The notes under the pieces were generated by a model, which saw nothing but the letters and a program-made list of their open reading frames with translations, had not been told where the DNA came from and made no database searches. From positions 310,001-374,000 of the forward strand of contig NC_013162.1 of NCBI RefSeq assembly GCF_000023285.1: DNA of 64,000 nt, read 5' to 3'. Origin of the DNA: Capnocytophaga ochracea DSM 7271. Its GTDB lineage: Bacteria > Bacteroidota > Bacteroidia > Flavobacteriales > Flavobacteriaceae. Positions 9,660 through 19,700 of the stretch are shown here, piece after piece (position 1 is the first letter of the stretch; the number at the start of each line of letters is the position of its first letter). A program made the translations under genes and the position numbers.

Positions 9660-10733
9660 TTATTCATAAGACAATTGCATTTCATCTACATAAAGAGTAC
9701 TACCTACGGCTGCTGTAAAATCAGCGCCTTTTTCACTGGAACTAAGTACTATAGCGAGACTATACTTTCCTTCTTTTAGTTTTTTAGTATCGATAGAGCG
9801 ACCTTTTATTGTTTTAAAAGGAATAGAGAATTGTACCCAATTATCGGTTTCTCTCTTGTCGGTTAGTTGTGCCATTAACACTATATTATTGTGCGTTTTG
9901 ATGTTAGTGCCATCTAAATGAGGTACTTGAGAAGTTACCTCGTAGAACACTGCATAAATATCACATTTGTCTTTTTGGTTAGGTATTACATTGCCATTTT
10001 TATCAGTAAGTTTTTCACCAGCTTTGTATTTGTAATATCCTGATAGATGAGTAGGTTTTCTTTTGAAAGGAATCCCGAAATGGGTAGATTTTGCAGGGGT
10101 GAACAAATTTATTTCAAAACTTCCTGTGAAGAGATTACCAGCTGCGATAGGAGCACCAAAAGTTTTTCCTAAGACCCCTGTGCTTTGTGTTACGAGTTTC
10201 ACGCATTTCCCCCTGTATCCACTCTCACTCTGACTTGTAGGGAAGTCATCGGGTTTAGCATTACTGTTGGTAAATTTAAAACCTGCATTTCCGCTACTCC
10301 AAGCGATTTCTTGTCCGCTTACTGAGGTATCGTAAAAAGTGTAGTAGCCATCAGTAATACGAGCGTTTTCGAAGTGATAGTGAGCGATAATTTCATTAGT
10401 GAGACAACTCACTTTATAAGTTTTCTGCCAATTACCGTCCTCAGAGGTTACCACATAAGTTTGAGGGGTAGAGAAGTCGCGTACGGTACCGCTAGTAGGA
10501 CTGATTGTTGCCCCTTGTGTAAGGGTGAAGCGAGGGGCGAGATTTTTTACTTTATCTAAATCGGTTACGTAGAGTTTTACCTCAGTGTTTTGGATTATGG
10601 GCTCACGAATGAGCAGATTGCCGTCGACCTCACAGGTTAGGATATCGGCTTCGGTATTTGGGGCTTCGCTTTTGATACAGCTTTGCAATGTGAATAGCGA
10701 GGCTATGGTAATGATGATGTTTTGAAGTTTCAT
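9660..10733 (-). CDS. PCMD-domain surface lipoprotein
   Basis: 357 residues with a lipoprotein signal (MKLQNIIITIASLFTLQSC, lipobox Cys at 19). Residues about 25-110 form an Ig-like segment with QGATISPTSGTVRDFSTPQ and YVVTSEDGNWQKTYKV, typical of Bacteroidota surface proteins. The rest (FGAPIAAGNLFTGSFEI, FKRKPTHLSGYYKYKAGE, LYVDEMQLSYE) matches what I recognise as the putative carbohydrate metabolism domain (PCMD), a jelly-roll glycan-binding fold. Expected at the outer membrane, binding sugars or adhering to host material. It is first in a two-gene unit with the barrel protein; a canonical promoter lies upstream. Confidence 0.8.
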   Translation of the reverse strand: MKLQNIIITIASLFTLQSCIKSEAPNTEADILTCEVDGNLLIREPIIQNTEVKLYVTDLDKVKNLAPRFTLTQGATISPTSGTVRDFSTPQTYVVTSEDGNWQKTYKVSCLTNEIIAHYHFENARITDGYYTFYDTSVSGQEIAWSSGNAGFKFTNSNAKPDDFPTSQSESGYRGKCVKLVTQSTGVLGKTFGAPIAAGNLFTGSFEINLFTPAKSTHFGIPFKRKPTHLSGYYKYKAGEKLTDKNGNVIPNQKDKCDIYAVFYEVTSQVPHLDGTNIKTHNNIVLMAQLTDKRETDNWVQFSIPFKTIKGRSIDTKKLKEGKYSLAIVLSSSEKGADFTAAVGSTLYVDEMQLSYE

Positions 10734-10759
10734 ATATGCTGTTCAATGAATTTAGACTG

Positions 10760-10789
10760 CAAAGGTAGGAAATAATTTTTTAATACCAA
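10760..10789 (-). promoter_or_regulatory. Promoter of the PCMD lipoprotein gene
   Basis: Minus-strand TTG (10787-10789), 19-base spacer, TACCTTTG (10760-10767), an exact match to the phylum consensus. Confidence 0.7.
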
Positions 10790-11025
10790 TAATGCCAATA
10801 ATACCAGAAATTAGAAAATGAGAGAATTAGAAAATGAGGAAATGGGGAGATGAGAAAATGAGGAAATGAGGAAATTAGCAAATGAGTAGTGATAAAAATT
10901 GTTTATTGATAGGTGAGACTTGTCGGACAAATCGGATAGGTTAGAGAAGGCGAAAGGAAACGGAGAAGTTCGGAAGAGGATTGAGAGAGATTTTGGTGAA
11001 AAAAGGCTATAAGGAGGGTGGGGTT

Positions 11026-11091
11026 AGCTTATAGAGAGCTTATAGGAAGCTTATACGAATCTTGGACGATTGGTATAGAAAGGGTATACAA
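11026..11091 (+). repeat. Dispersed 11-bp-phased element, copy 1
   Basis: Six consecutive 11-base units starting agcttatagag, agcttatagga, agcttatacga, atcttggacga, ttggtatagaa, agggtatacaa. The same units in the same order recur at 24.7, 39.8 and 62.1 kb. Similarity to copy 2 extends about 15 bases further upstream (ggagggt..ggttt). Confidence 0.85.
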
Positions 11092-11225
11092 ATAATTGAT
11101 TCATAGTATAATACAGCGATGCAAAAAATGTTAAAAACGGGGTTTCGAGGCGAAAGAAAGAGGAAAAGGTGCTAGGCCTTAGGACATAGGCAATAGGGGG
11201 GAGTGTGAAGGAAAATCAAAAGAAA

Positions 11226-11345
11226 CCTCCCCCTAGCCCCCTCCAAAGGGGGAATGTAGGGACGGAAACCTCCCCTCTATCACATACTCCGCTCTCGCAG
11301 GGCACATACCTAGCTGTCGCTGGCTACCTTCAAAGGGGGAGTTGA
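11226..11345. repeat. C/G-rich intergenic repeat block
   Basis: Contains cctagccccctccaaaggg, a self-complementary CCCCC/GGGGG arrangement, and a second ttcaaagggggag about 85 bases later. Similar C-rich motifs occur at 22987-23083 and 46661-46681. Such blocks are common between genes in Flavobacteriia; function unknown. Confidence 0.6.
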
Positions 11346-11411
11346 TGCAATGCTAAAAGGGCGAATGTAGCGAGGCTGAGGTGTGTTTGCTTTGAAAAAT
11401 AATAGTAGTGT

Positions 11412-11442
11412 TTTGTTTTCTGAAAAATAAATAGTACTTTTG
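11412..11442 (+). promoter_or_regulatory. Promoter of the fur-like gene and purA
   Basis: TTG (11413-11415), 19-base spacer, TACTTTTG (11435-11442), about 27 bases upstream of the ATG at 11470. Confidence 0.7.
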
Positions 11443-11469
11443 CCCTTTATTGAAAAACATATTTAATAT

Positions 11470-11967
11470 ATGAAAAATATAGCTGAGAAAGATAAAAAAA
11501 ACACCTCCGAAGAGAACTTGGAGATTGTAAAAAAGGTGCTTACCAAATATTTGGAAGACAATGGACACCGTAAGACCCCTGAACGCTATGCGATTGTGAA
11601 GGAGATTTACGAATACAACGACCATTTTGACATAGAGACCCTCTATGAAAATATGAAAAAGAAAAAGTATCGGGTGAGTAGAGTGACCCTCTACAACACG
11701 ATTGAGCTCTTGCTGGAATGTGGTTTAGTGCGCAAACATCAGTTTGGACAAAACCAAGCGTATTACGAGAAATCGTATTTTGACCGTCAGCACGACCACG
11801 TAATCCTTACCGATACGGGTGAGATTGTGGAGTTTTGTGACCCTCGTATTCAAGCAATACAGAAAACCATAGAAGAAGTTTTTAATATTAATATTAGCAA
11901 TCACTCTCTTTATTTTTACGGTACACGCAAAGCAGATGCCCCAAAAGAAGAGAGAGCAACTAAATAA
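11470..11967 (+). CDS. Fur-family transcriptional regulator
   Basis: 165 residues. The N-terminal winged helix includes [17 protein letters not shown] and [21 protein letters not shown] (recognition helix). The C-terminal dimerisation/metal domain has [12 protein letters not shown] and [17 protein letters not shown]. The regulatory-site His residues (HDH) and acidic residues are present, but the paired CxxC motifs of the structural zinc site in classical Fur/PerR/Zur are absent (only isolated Cys). It probably senses a metal, iron being the usual case, and represses uptake or stress genes. It lies 11 bases upstream of purA in the same direction, so the two are probably cotranscribed. Confidence 0.88.
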   Translation: MKNIAEKDKKNTSEENLEIVKKVLTKYLEDNGHRKTPERYAIVKEIYEYNDHFDIETLYENMKKKKYRVSRVTLYNTIELLLECGLVRKHQFGQNQAYYEKSYFDRQHDHVILTDTGEIVEFCDPRIQAIQKTIEEVFNINISNHSLYFYGTRKADAPKEERATK

Positions 11968-11978
11968 AAGAAACAAAA

Positions 11979-13250
11979 ATGGCAGTAGATTTATTATTAG
12001 GTCTTCAGTGGGGAGACGAAGGAAAAGGGAAAATAGTAGATGTTCTTACGCAAAACTACGACATTATTGCACGCTTTCAAGGAGGTCCTAATGCAGGGCA
12101 TACTCTTGAATTTAACGGTATTAAACACGTGTTACACACTATTCCGTCGGGAATCTTCCACAAAGGTGCTGTAAATATTATAGGCAATGGGGTAGTGATA
12201 GACCCTATCATTTTCAAAAAAGAAATAGAGGCACTCGCTCCTTACGAGGTAAATTTGAAACAGAATTTGCTCATCTCGCGCAAAGCACACCTTATCTTGC
12301 CTACCCACCGCCTCTTAGATGCTGCTTCGGAAGCTTCCAAAGGTAAAGCTAAAATAGGTTCTACTCTTAAAGGTATAGGACCTACTTATATGGATAAGAC
12401 AGGTCGTAACGGCTTGCGCGTAGGCGATATAGAGCTCAGTGACTTTAACGATCGTTACCGTAACCTCACCGATAAACACGAAGAAATGCTCGCTAACTAC
12501 AAGGTGGATATTCAGTATAACCTACAAGAGTTGGAAGCCGAGTTTTTTGAAGCGATAAAAGTGCTGAAAGAGTTTCAGCTTATCGACAGTGAAGAATACC
12601 TATACCAAGCTCTCAAAAAGGGTAAAAAAATACTTGCCGAAGGAGCACAAGGTTCTATGTTGGACATTGATTTTGGTACCTATCCGTTTGTTACCTCGTC
12701 GAACACAACGGCTGCTGGAGCTTGTACGGGCTTAGGTGTAGCCCCTCGCAGTATTGGTGAGGTAATAGGTATCTTTAAGGCTTATACAACCCGTGTGGGC
12801 AGTGGGCCTTTCCCTACCGAACTGTTTGACAAAGTGGGCGAAACAATGACCCAAGTAGGTCGCGAATTTGGAGCCACTACCGGTAGGCGTCGCCGTTGTG
12901 GTTGGCTTGATTTGGTAGCCCTTAAATACGCTGTACAGGTAAACGGAGTTACCGAACTTACAATGATGAAAGCCGATGTGCTCAGCGGTTTTGAGACTTT
13001 AAAAGTATGTACGTCATATCTTTATAAAGGAAAAGAAATCAAGCACTTGCCTTACAATATAGAAGAACAGAACGTAACGCCCATATATACGGAACTCAAA
13101 GGCTGGCAACAAGACCTTACCAAACTCACCAATTACCAGCAACTACCCAAAGAACTTTTGGATTATATCAGTTTCTTAGAGAAAGAACTCGAAGTGCCCA
13201 TCAAAGTAGTATCGGTGGGGCCTGATAGAACTCAAACGATTATTCGGTAG
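11979..13250 (+). CDS. purA: Adenylosuccinate synthetase
   Basis: 423 residues, full length. The GTP-binding start (LLLGLQWGDEGKGKIVD) has the glycine-rich P-loop and catalytic Asp. GPNAGHTLEF carries the catalytic His. KGIGPTYMDKTGRNGLRV, GAQGSMLDIDFGTYPFVTSS, TTGRRRRCGWLD and KVVSVGPDRTQTI complete the family signature. It joins IMP and aspartate with GTP to form adenylosuccinate, the first committed step to AMP. Cotranscription with a Fur-like regulator is notable but has been seen in other Flavobacteriia as far as I recall. Confidence 0.98.
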   Translation: MAVDLLLGLQWGDEGKGKIVDVLTQNYDIIARFQGGPNAGHTLEFNGIKHVLHTIPSGIFHKGAVNIIGNGVVIDPIIFKKEIEALAPYEVNLKQNLLISRKAHLILPTHRLLDAASEASKGKAKIGSTLKGIGPTYMDKTGRNGLRVGDIELSDFNDRYRNLTDKHEEMLANYKVDIQYNLQELEAEFFEAIKVLKEFQLIDSEEYLYQALKKGKKILAEGAQGSMLDIDFGTYPFVTSSNTTAAGACTGLGVAPRSIGEVIGIFKAYTTRVGSGPFPTELFDKVGETMTQVGREFGATTGRRRRCGWLDLVALKYAVQVNGVTELTMMKADVLSGFETLKVCTSYLYKGKEIKHLPYNIEEQNVTPIYTELKGWQQDLTKLTNYQQLPKELLDYISFLEKELEVPIKVVSVGPDRTQTIIR

Positions 13251-13289
13251 AACATTAGATGATTTAGGAAGTTATAAAATGAATGAGCT

Positions 13290-13507
13290 ATGAACATCAT
13301 AGTACACAACCTTTACATACCGAAGAGCAATTATTAGTAGAAGAATGACTCAAGGAAAAACAGATTTCTTTTAACAGAAGAAAAACTTATTTTACAAAAG
13401 GGCAATTAGCTTCCACAGAAAGAGGTATTGAGCAAGCTAATAACGGATTGTTGAGACCTTATACTGAAGTTAAGAAAAGAGCGCGTGAAATATTCCTAAA
13501 AAATTAA
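13290..13507 (+). pseudogene. Decayed copy of the small antitoxin-like gene at 14495
   Basis: This 218-base stretch aligns along its whole length with the intact gene at 14495-14701. Matching landmarks are the start (atgaacatcatagtac / atgaatatattagtac), the middle (agaggtattgagcaagctaa) and the end (ccttatactgaagtta). It has two extra bases about 15 bases into the frame and a TGG-to-TGA change (agaatgactc against agaatggctc), so it cannot make the protein. It stands just upstream of the Dyp peroxidase gene, with the intact copy just downstream. Confidence 0.88.
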
Positions 13508-13521
13508 AAATACTTAATATA

Positions 13522-14448
13522 ATGAATTATCAGAATGTAACAGACTTGCCTAATAACAATACCATATTTTTGGTATGGGCATTTAAAAAAGATATAGACA
13601 AGACATTGCTTAATAATACTTTTGCAAAAGTATGTGGTTTGGTAGGAAACCTCAACAACTCGGTAGCCGACCGCTTTCCTGAAGGTCGTGCCAGTGTAAC
13701 CATAGGCATTAGCCATAGGGCGTGGCTTACTTTAGGGTTACCCAAACCACTCCCCAAAGAACTCAAAGATTTTGAGCCCATCAGAGGTAGTAAACACACT
13801 GCTGTATCCACCGAAGGCGACTTACACTTTCATATCCGCGCTCATAACCCCAGCTTGGCTTACGATATGGCAGCTGCCATTAGCGAGGTAATGCAACCCA
13901 TTGCCAATGGTATTGTAAACGTACAAGGTTTTAGATATTGGGACGGACGCGCTATCATCGGTTTTGTAGACGGTACCGAAAACCCGCGTGGCGCAGAACG
14001 CGAACAGTTTGCCGTAGTAGGTGATGAAGACCCCGATTACCAAGGAGGAAGTTATCTATTCGTACAAAAATACGTACACGATATGAACGCTTGGCGTGCG
14101 CTCCCCGTTAGCGAACAAGAAAAAGTAATAGGGCGTAGCAAAGAAATGGACATAGAAATGGACGAGGATACCAAGCCTACCAATGCGCACTCGGCACTTG
14201 CCAATGTAGGCGATGATTTGAAAGTAGTGAGAGACAATATGCCTTTCCACGACCCCGTAAGTCACCAAATGGGCACTTACTTCATCTGCTATGCCAATAC
14301 GTTCAGTACGGTAGAAAAGATGCTTACTAATATGTTTATAGGCAATCCCGCTGGCAATTACGACCGCCTATTAGATTTCAGCACAGCCGAAACAGGAACA
14401 CTTTTCTTTGTACCATCTTTGGATATGTTAGACGAGTTTGCAGGATAA
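13522..14448 (+). CDS. Dyp-type heme peroxidase (YfeX-like)
   Basis: 308 residues, no signal peptide. The hallmark GxxDG motif is present as GFVDGTENP (catalytic Asp). Heme-side landmarks follow: GGSYLFVQKYVHDMNAW, the proximal His region (PTNAHSALANVG), the distal Arg in VVRDNMPFHDP, and GTYFICYANT. The family oxidises dyes and phenols with hydrogen peroxide; cytoplasmic YfeX-type members act on porphyrinogens. The gene is framed by the decayed and intact copies of a small antitoxin-like gene, suggesting that duplication or insertion created the arrangement. No encapsulin gene is adjacent and no encapsulation tail is obvious. Confidence 0.93.
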   Translation: MNYQNVTDLPNNNTIFLVWAFKKDIDKTLLNNTFAKVCGLVGNLNNSVADRFPEGRASVTIGISHRAWLTLGLPKPLPKELKDFEPIRGSKHTAVSTEGDLHFHIRAHNPSLAYDMAAAISEVMQPIANGIVNVQGFRYWDGRAIIGFVDGTENPRGAEREQFAVVGDEDPDYQGGSYLFVQKYVHDMNAWRALPVSEQEKVIGRSKEMDIEMDEDTKPTNAHSALANVGDDLKVVRDNMPFHDPVSHQMGTYFICYANTFSTVEKMLTNMFIGNPAGNYDRLLDFSTAETGTLFFVPSLDMLDEFAG

Positions 14449-14494
14449 AAGGAGCTATACAACTAATTATCCTTAACAATATACCTAAAAAACT

Positions 14495-14701
14495 ATGAAT
14501 ATATTAGTACAACCTTTAAACACAGAAGAGCAACTTTTAGTGGAAGAATGGCTCAAGGAACAACAAATCTCTTTTGAAAGGAGTGAAACACATTTCACTG
14601 AAGCACAATTAACTTCCATAGAAAGAGGTATTGAACAAGCTAATAATGGATTGTTAAAACCTTATACTGAAGTTAGAAAAAAAGCACGTACAATTTGCTA
14701 A
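14495..14701 (+). CDS. Small antitoxin-like protein
   Basis: 68 residues (MNILVQPLNTEEQLLVEEWL...). The C-terminal half, TSIERGIEQANNGLLKPYTE followed by VRKKAR, has the look of RelB/Phd-type or DUF2683-like antitoxins, where a helix is followed by an 'xxGxxxPYxEVxxKxR' tail. No toxin gene is adjacent; it sits between the Dyp peroxidase and a TonB-receptor-like gene that begins four bases after its stop. A degenerate paralogue lies 1.2 kb upstream. The antitoxin call is weak and based on composition and tail motif only. Confidence 0.65.
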   Translation: MNILVQPLNTEEQLLVEEWLKEQQISFERSETHFTEAQLTSIERGIEQANNGLLKPYTEVRKKARTIC

Positions 14702-14705
14702 TCTT

Positions 14706-16784
14706 ATGAAACTCCTTTTAACCAGCTTACTATTAGTTTATTTTATGACCACTACAGCGCAAGAAGTAGTGCCTGAAACACCTTTGGATACGATTGTGCT
14801 CAATGAGGTAATTGTAAAAGCACAGCGCAAAACACAATATACCGATAAGGCGAGCTTTACCTTTGAAAAGAAAGCTGTGGAACAAGCACGCTATGCCAAA
14901 GACCTCTTGCGCAGTTTGCCTAACCTGCACCTCAATCCTGTAACCAACCAGATTGCTACCCTTAAAAGGGGTACGCTCTTGGTATTGGTAAACGGTGTAG
15001 AGGCAACTGACTTGCAAATACGCGGTATTGCCCCTCAAAACGTGGCACGCATAGACTATTACGATATTCCGCCTGCGCGCTGGAGCAATAGGGCTGACAC
15101 AGTGGTGGACATCATCACACGTTCGGCTGAAGAGGGATATTCGGTAGGGGTGGATGGGCTTTCGGCTCTTACTACAGGTTTTGTAGATGCTTCGGCTTAT
15201 GGTAACTACACCAAAGGCAAGCATACGTTGGGAGTGGAATACAAATTGGAGTTTCGCAATTACAACGACAGATACTATGAAAAACACTCCGATTATGAAC
15301 TATCGGGTGTGCGTTATGCAAACGACCAACAATCAAAATCAGGGTTTAGCTATAATGCGCACAACGCTTCGGTGCGTTATAGCGCAGTAGTACCACAAAA
15401 CTATAGTTTCCAAGCTAAAGCCGGAATGGAACTTTTGAATCGCTCTGCACATAGCAATGGCATAAACCTATTTACACAAGGTACAACCATTAGCCATCAC
15501 ACATTATCAGGTAAAAGTCACGACCACTGGTTGCGCCCCAAAGTAGACCTATACTTCTCTAAAAAATTAGGCAAACGAGATGAATTGAGCGTGAACGCCG
15601 TGGGGAGTTATTACAACACTACCAAAGAGAACCTCTCAAAGGAATGGGAGACCGCAACCCAGCAGAATGTGTACGACGATGATATGGATTTGAAAGTAAA
15701 ACAACGCGGTTGGGTAGGTGAAGTAGCACATACTCATCAGTTTACTATAGGCAAACTCAATTCGGGCTACCGTATTAGCAGTACTTTTATCGACAACGAC
15801 TTACGTAACTTGGCAGGTACTTCGGCTTACGATGTTACCTATACCAATCAGTATTTGTACACCGAGTTTGTAGGCAAAAAAGCTAATTTTATGTACAGAG
15901 CCAGTGCTGGGCTTACCCACACCCACAACCGTAGTGCCGAAAACACTTTTACCGAATGGGTGTTTACGCCGAAGGTAGTGTTGGGTTATGAACTCGCCAA
16001 TAACCAGAGTTTGCGCCTCACAAGTTACTATGTACCCCGCAGTCCGCGTAGTGCAGAACTCAGTAGCAATATAGCACAACAAGCGCCGAACATCTTGGAG
16101 ACAGGAAATCCTTACCTAAAATCACAACATATATTTTGGACTGGACTCTCTTATACTTTCAACAATGAGTACACCGATTTTAACCTTCAACCCTTCTACA
16201 AAAACACCCAACGAGTAATTACTGATATTTATATCAAAGACCCCGTACGCAATGGAATACTCAGCACTTATGAAAACAGTAAATATCACGAGGAGTTTGG
16301 TTTTTCATTAGATGGTACTTTTAAACCATTAAGGAATGATTTATTTGTATTTTCAGCTAATATAGCCCCTACACGTGAGACTTTGGTTACTGATGCTGGA
16401 CTACGCGCTCGCAATAATTATATCGACAACAACCTATCACTTACTTTTACCTATAAAGATTTGAGGGTAGATTACAGTTTCAACTTCCCTATTTATTACA
16501 TAGACGGCAACACTATGAGCACTTATGAAAATAACAATGATATTTTTATAGAATACCAGTTAGGTAGTTGGACACTTAAAGGTGGTGTGTTTTGGTTAGG
16601 AATGCCTTCGGAATACAAGATGAAGAGCAGTTACGAAGGTTTGGTAAACCAGCATAGCTATACCTACATAGAGAACAACCGCAATATGTTTGTATTAGGG
16701 GTTAGCTACGATTTCTCCAAAGGAAAGAACAATTCGGTAGACAAGAAGCTCAACAACGATACCGCTCCTGCAGCGCAGTTTTAA
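14706..16784 (+). CDS. TonB-dependent receptor-like outer-membrane protein
   Basis: 692 residues with a signal peptide (MKLLLTSLLLVYFMTTTAQE). A plug-like segment follows (LNEVIVKAQRK, DLLRSLPNLHLNPVTNQIA, GTLLVLVNGVEATDLQIRGI), then a long barrel rich in alternating aromatic/polar strands. It lacks the CarboxypepD-like N-terminal domain of SusC proteins. The NEVIVKAQRK box resembles a TonB box region. The ligand is unknown. It follows the antitoxin-like gene by four bases and precedes the helicase-nuclease gene by 15, so it may be part of a longer transcript. Best placed in the 'outer-membrane beta-barrel' branch of TonB receptors. Confidence 0.82.
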   Translation: MKLLLTSLLLVYFMTTTAQEVVPETPLDTIVLNEVIVKAQRKTQYTDKASFTFEKKAVEQARYAKDLLRSLPNLHLNPVTNQIATLKRGTLLVLVNGVEATDLQIRGIAPQNVARIDYYDIPPARWSNRADTVVDIITRSAEEGYSVGVDGLSALTTGFVDASAYGNYTKGKHTLGVEYKLEFRNYNDRYYEKHSDYELSGVRYANDQQSKSGFSYNAHNASVRYSAVVPQNYSFQAKAGMELLNRSAHSNGINLFTQGTTISHHTLSGKSHDHWLRPKVDLYFSKKLGKRDELSVNAVGSYYNTTKENLSKEWETATQQNVYDDDMDLKVKQRGWVGEVAHTHQFTIGKLNSGYRISSTFIDNDLRNLAGTSAYDVTYTNQYLYTEFVGKKANFMYRASAGLTHTHNRSAENTFTEWVFTPKVVLGYELANNQSLRLTSYYVPRSPRSAELSSNIAQQAPNILETGNPYLKSQHIFWTGLSYTFNNEYTDFNLQPFYKNTQRVITDIYIKDPVRNGILSTYENSKYHEEFGFSLDGTFKPLRNDLFVFSANIAPTRETLVTDAGLRARNNYIDNNLSLTFTYKDLRVDYSFNFPIYYIDGNTMSTYENNNDIFIEYQLGSWTLKGGVFWLGMPSEYKMKSSYEGLVNQHSYTYIENNRNMFVLGVSYDFSKGKNNSVDKKLNNDTAPAAQF

Positions 16785-16799
16785 GGTAAGAGGTAAAAA

Positions 16800-19700
16800 A
16801 TGAATACACCTTCAGCAAATTATACTATATACAACGCTTCGGCAGGGTCTGGAAAGACCTACAGTCTGGTGAAAGCTTATCTGAGAATTATTCTCGGCAG
16901 TAAGCAACCCGATTTGTTTAGGCAGTTACTCGCTATTACCTTTACCAATAAGGCGGTTTTTGAAATGAAGAACCGCATCATAGAGTTATTAGGGGTATTC
17001 AGTGAGGACAAAATGCTCACTAAACCTCACGCTATGTTTACTGAATTAGCAAAGGAATTGAATCTCCCCGACGAAGAACTGAGAACGCGTTCGGCTAAAG
17101 CTTTGGAGCATATACTGCACAACTACGCGGCTTTTAATATCAGTACTATCGATGGGTTTAACCACCAACTGATACGCCACTTCTCACAGGATTTGCATCT
17201 CAATCCTTTCTTTGAAGTACAGTTGGATAGCAAGGCTTTACTAGAGCGAGCGGTTGATAATTTGATGAATCAGGCAGGAAACGACCCCGAGCTTACCCAA
17301 TTGCTCATCGATTTCGCCAATGAAAAGATAGATGACGACAAGAGTTGGGATACTACTAAAGAATTATTAGGCGTAGCCGAAATGCTCACCAATGAGAACC
17401 ATTACAAGCAATTACAATCGCTGAAAGACAAGGAAATACCCGATTTTCTAATTCTTAAAAATACCTTACTCAAACAACGCAACAATGCCCTGAAAAGCAT
17501 TAAAACTTCTGCCCAAGACTTTATGCAACTGATGTGTGAGCACGGTTTGGATAAAGGTGCTTTTAATGGAGGACATTTATACAAATTCTTCGATAACCTC
17601 ACTGCCGACAACCCTAAGGAACCTTCGTGGGGCAGTGGTTGGCAAAACAATCTATTAGAAGGCGAACCTCTTTATTCTGGTTCAGCGGCTAAGAAGTACG
17701 ACACTGCCCTGATAGATAGTTTGCAAGAGATGATTGCCAACTTGTTTTTGGCAATCAAAAAAGCTTTTGGAGCTCTTGCCTTTGCGAACAACGCGCTGAG
17801 ATATGTTGTGCCTTTGGCTTTGCTCAACCGTATACAAAAAGAAATAGAGACCATTAAAGAAGAAGAAAACATCTTGCCTATATGGGAGTTCAACGGAGTA
17901 ATTTCCTCAGAGCTCAGCAACCAGCCTGCACCTTTTATCTACGAGCGTATAGGTGAGAAATTCCGCCACTATTTTATCGATGAGTTTCAAGACACCTCAG
18001 TACTGCAATGGCAGAACTTTATACCGCTTATCCTCAATGCAGTGCAAAGTGAAGTGAACAATAAGTGCGGGTCGGTATTACTTGTAGGCGATGCCAAACA
18101 ATCGATTTATCGTTGGCGAGGAGGAAAAGCGGAACAGTTTATGAGTCTGTATAACAATGAAGTAAACCCTTTCCGCATCAAAGGAGAAGTAAAAGACCTC
18201 AATGAAAACTTTCGCAGTTTAGAAGCCATTATCGATTTTAACAACCATTTTTTTAAGTTTGCAGCAGACCTTTTCCAAAGTGAGACCTACAAAGAACTTT
18301 ACAAAAACTCTACACAGGAATATCCCAAAAACAAAAAAGACCAATCCTTACCCGAGGGCTATTTCAATCTTTCCTTTATAGAAGTTGGAGAAGAAGAAGT
18401 GCCTACAGAAGAAGACAATAGCAATGTTGTAGCACTTTCACCGCGCGAACGGAGTTATTGTGAAGCGATTTTAGAGAAAATAGAACACGCTAACCGAGCA
18501 GGGGCAGCCGATAAGGATATTACTATATTGGTGCGCACCAACCGCGAAGGAGCAGCCGTTGCCTCTTTCCTTTCAGAACACCAAAGAAATGTAATTTCCC
18601 CCGATTCGCTATTGCTGAAAAACGTGGCATCAGTACAATTTCTCGTCACCCTATTACGTCTGCTTTATCACCCTGAAAGTGAAGAACTCAAACTGCAATT
18701 GCTCTTTGATTATCTTCGTTTTAAAGAAACTAAAGACCCTCACCTCTTCCTCAGCAAATATGTAGAGAAACCCGTAAATACTTTCCTTGCCGATTTTCAC
18801 TTCTCCATAGAGCTGTTCAACCAATATTCTTTATACGAAGGAGTAGCTTTGGCGGTGAATTGTTTTGACCTCGCTCGCTCTTCCGATGCTTATCTCACTC
18901 ACTTTATGGATATTGTATTCGATTTTAAGAATGCGCGCAAAGGAGGCTTAGCCGATTTTCTGGAGTTTTGGGACGACCAACAAGAAAAACTGAGTATCAG
19001 TTCTCCCGAAGGGTTGAATGCTATTACTGTAATGACGGTTCACAAGAGCAAAGGACTTTCTGCCCCCGTGATTATCTACGCTTTCGCCGATAGCAAACTC
19101 ATCGATACACATACTGAAAAACTTTGGTTTCCCGTAAATCACGAACAGTTTAACGGTTTTGACTATCTGCTGGTAAACAGCAATAAAAGCTTAGTGAATT
19201 ACGACGCACAAGCCGAAGAGCTTATGATGCAACTACACGAACAAAACCTCCTCAACCAGCTAAATGTGTTATATGTAGCGATGACGCGTCCCGAATCTTT
19301 CCTCTATATAATCACCTCACTATCCAAAAGTAGTGCAGGAACGTATGGCACGCTCTTTAGAGAGTTTTTAGAAGAAAACAAACAGTGGAATGAGAATGTA
19401 GTGGAATATACCTTTGGAAACCCTGTATTTCCTGAGAAGAAAGAGAATGCAGCAGCTGAAGAATCACCTATTCCTTTCCAAAAAGGTTGGCAGTATCCGA
19501 ACTACAAGATTGCGACAGGGGCTTCCCTGCTATGGGACACTCACCAACAAGAAGCCTTGGAGCGCGGTAACCTGATTCATGAGTTATTCTCAAAAATCAC
19601 TTACGCCACCGACCTCGACACTGTACTCAACGATGCGCTACAAGAGGGTACTCTCACTGCCGAACAATATGAGCTATTGCAACCCCAAATGGAGCGATTA

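Larger units (their letters stand above)
10791..11411. other. Gene-free, repeat-rich intergenic stretch
   Basis: About 620 bases with no credible gene. It holds an A/G-rich stretch of short degenerate repeats (10808-10890, words such as gaaaatgag), copy 1 of the dispersed 11-bp-phased element (11026-11091), and a C/G-rich block with the words cctagccccctccaaaggg and its partial inverse (11226-11345). These layers look like accumulated intergenic repeats rather than a decayed gene. Confidence 0.7.

Noticed and set aside
10808-10890. A further 11-bp array
   Set aside because: The A/G-rich words have no constant period; 9-base and irregular spacings dominate.
13251-14705. Complete toxin-antitoxin pair around the Dyp gene
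   Set aside because: Only the antitoxin-like gene and its decayed copy are present; no toxin frame was found.
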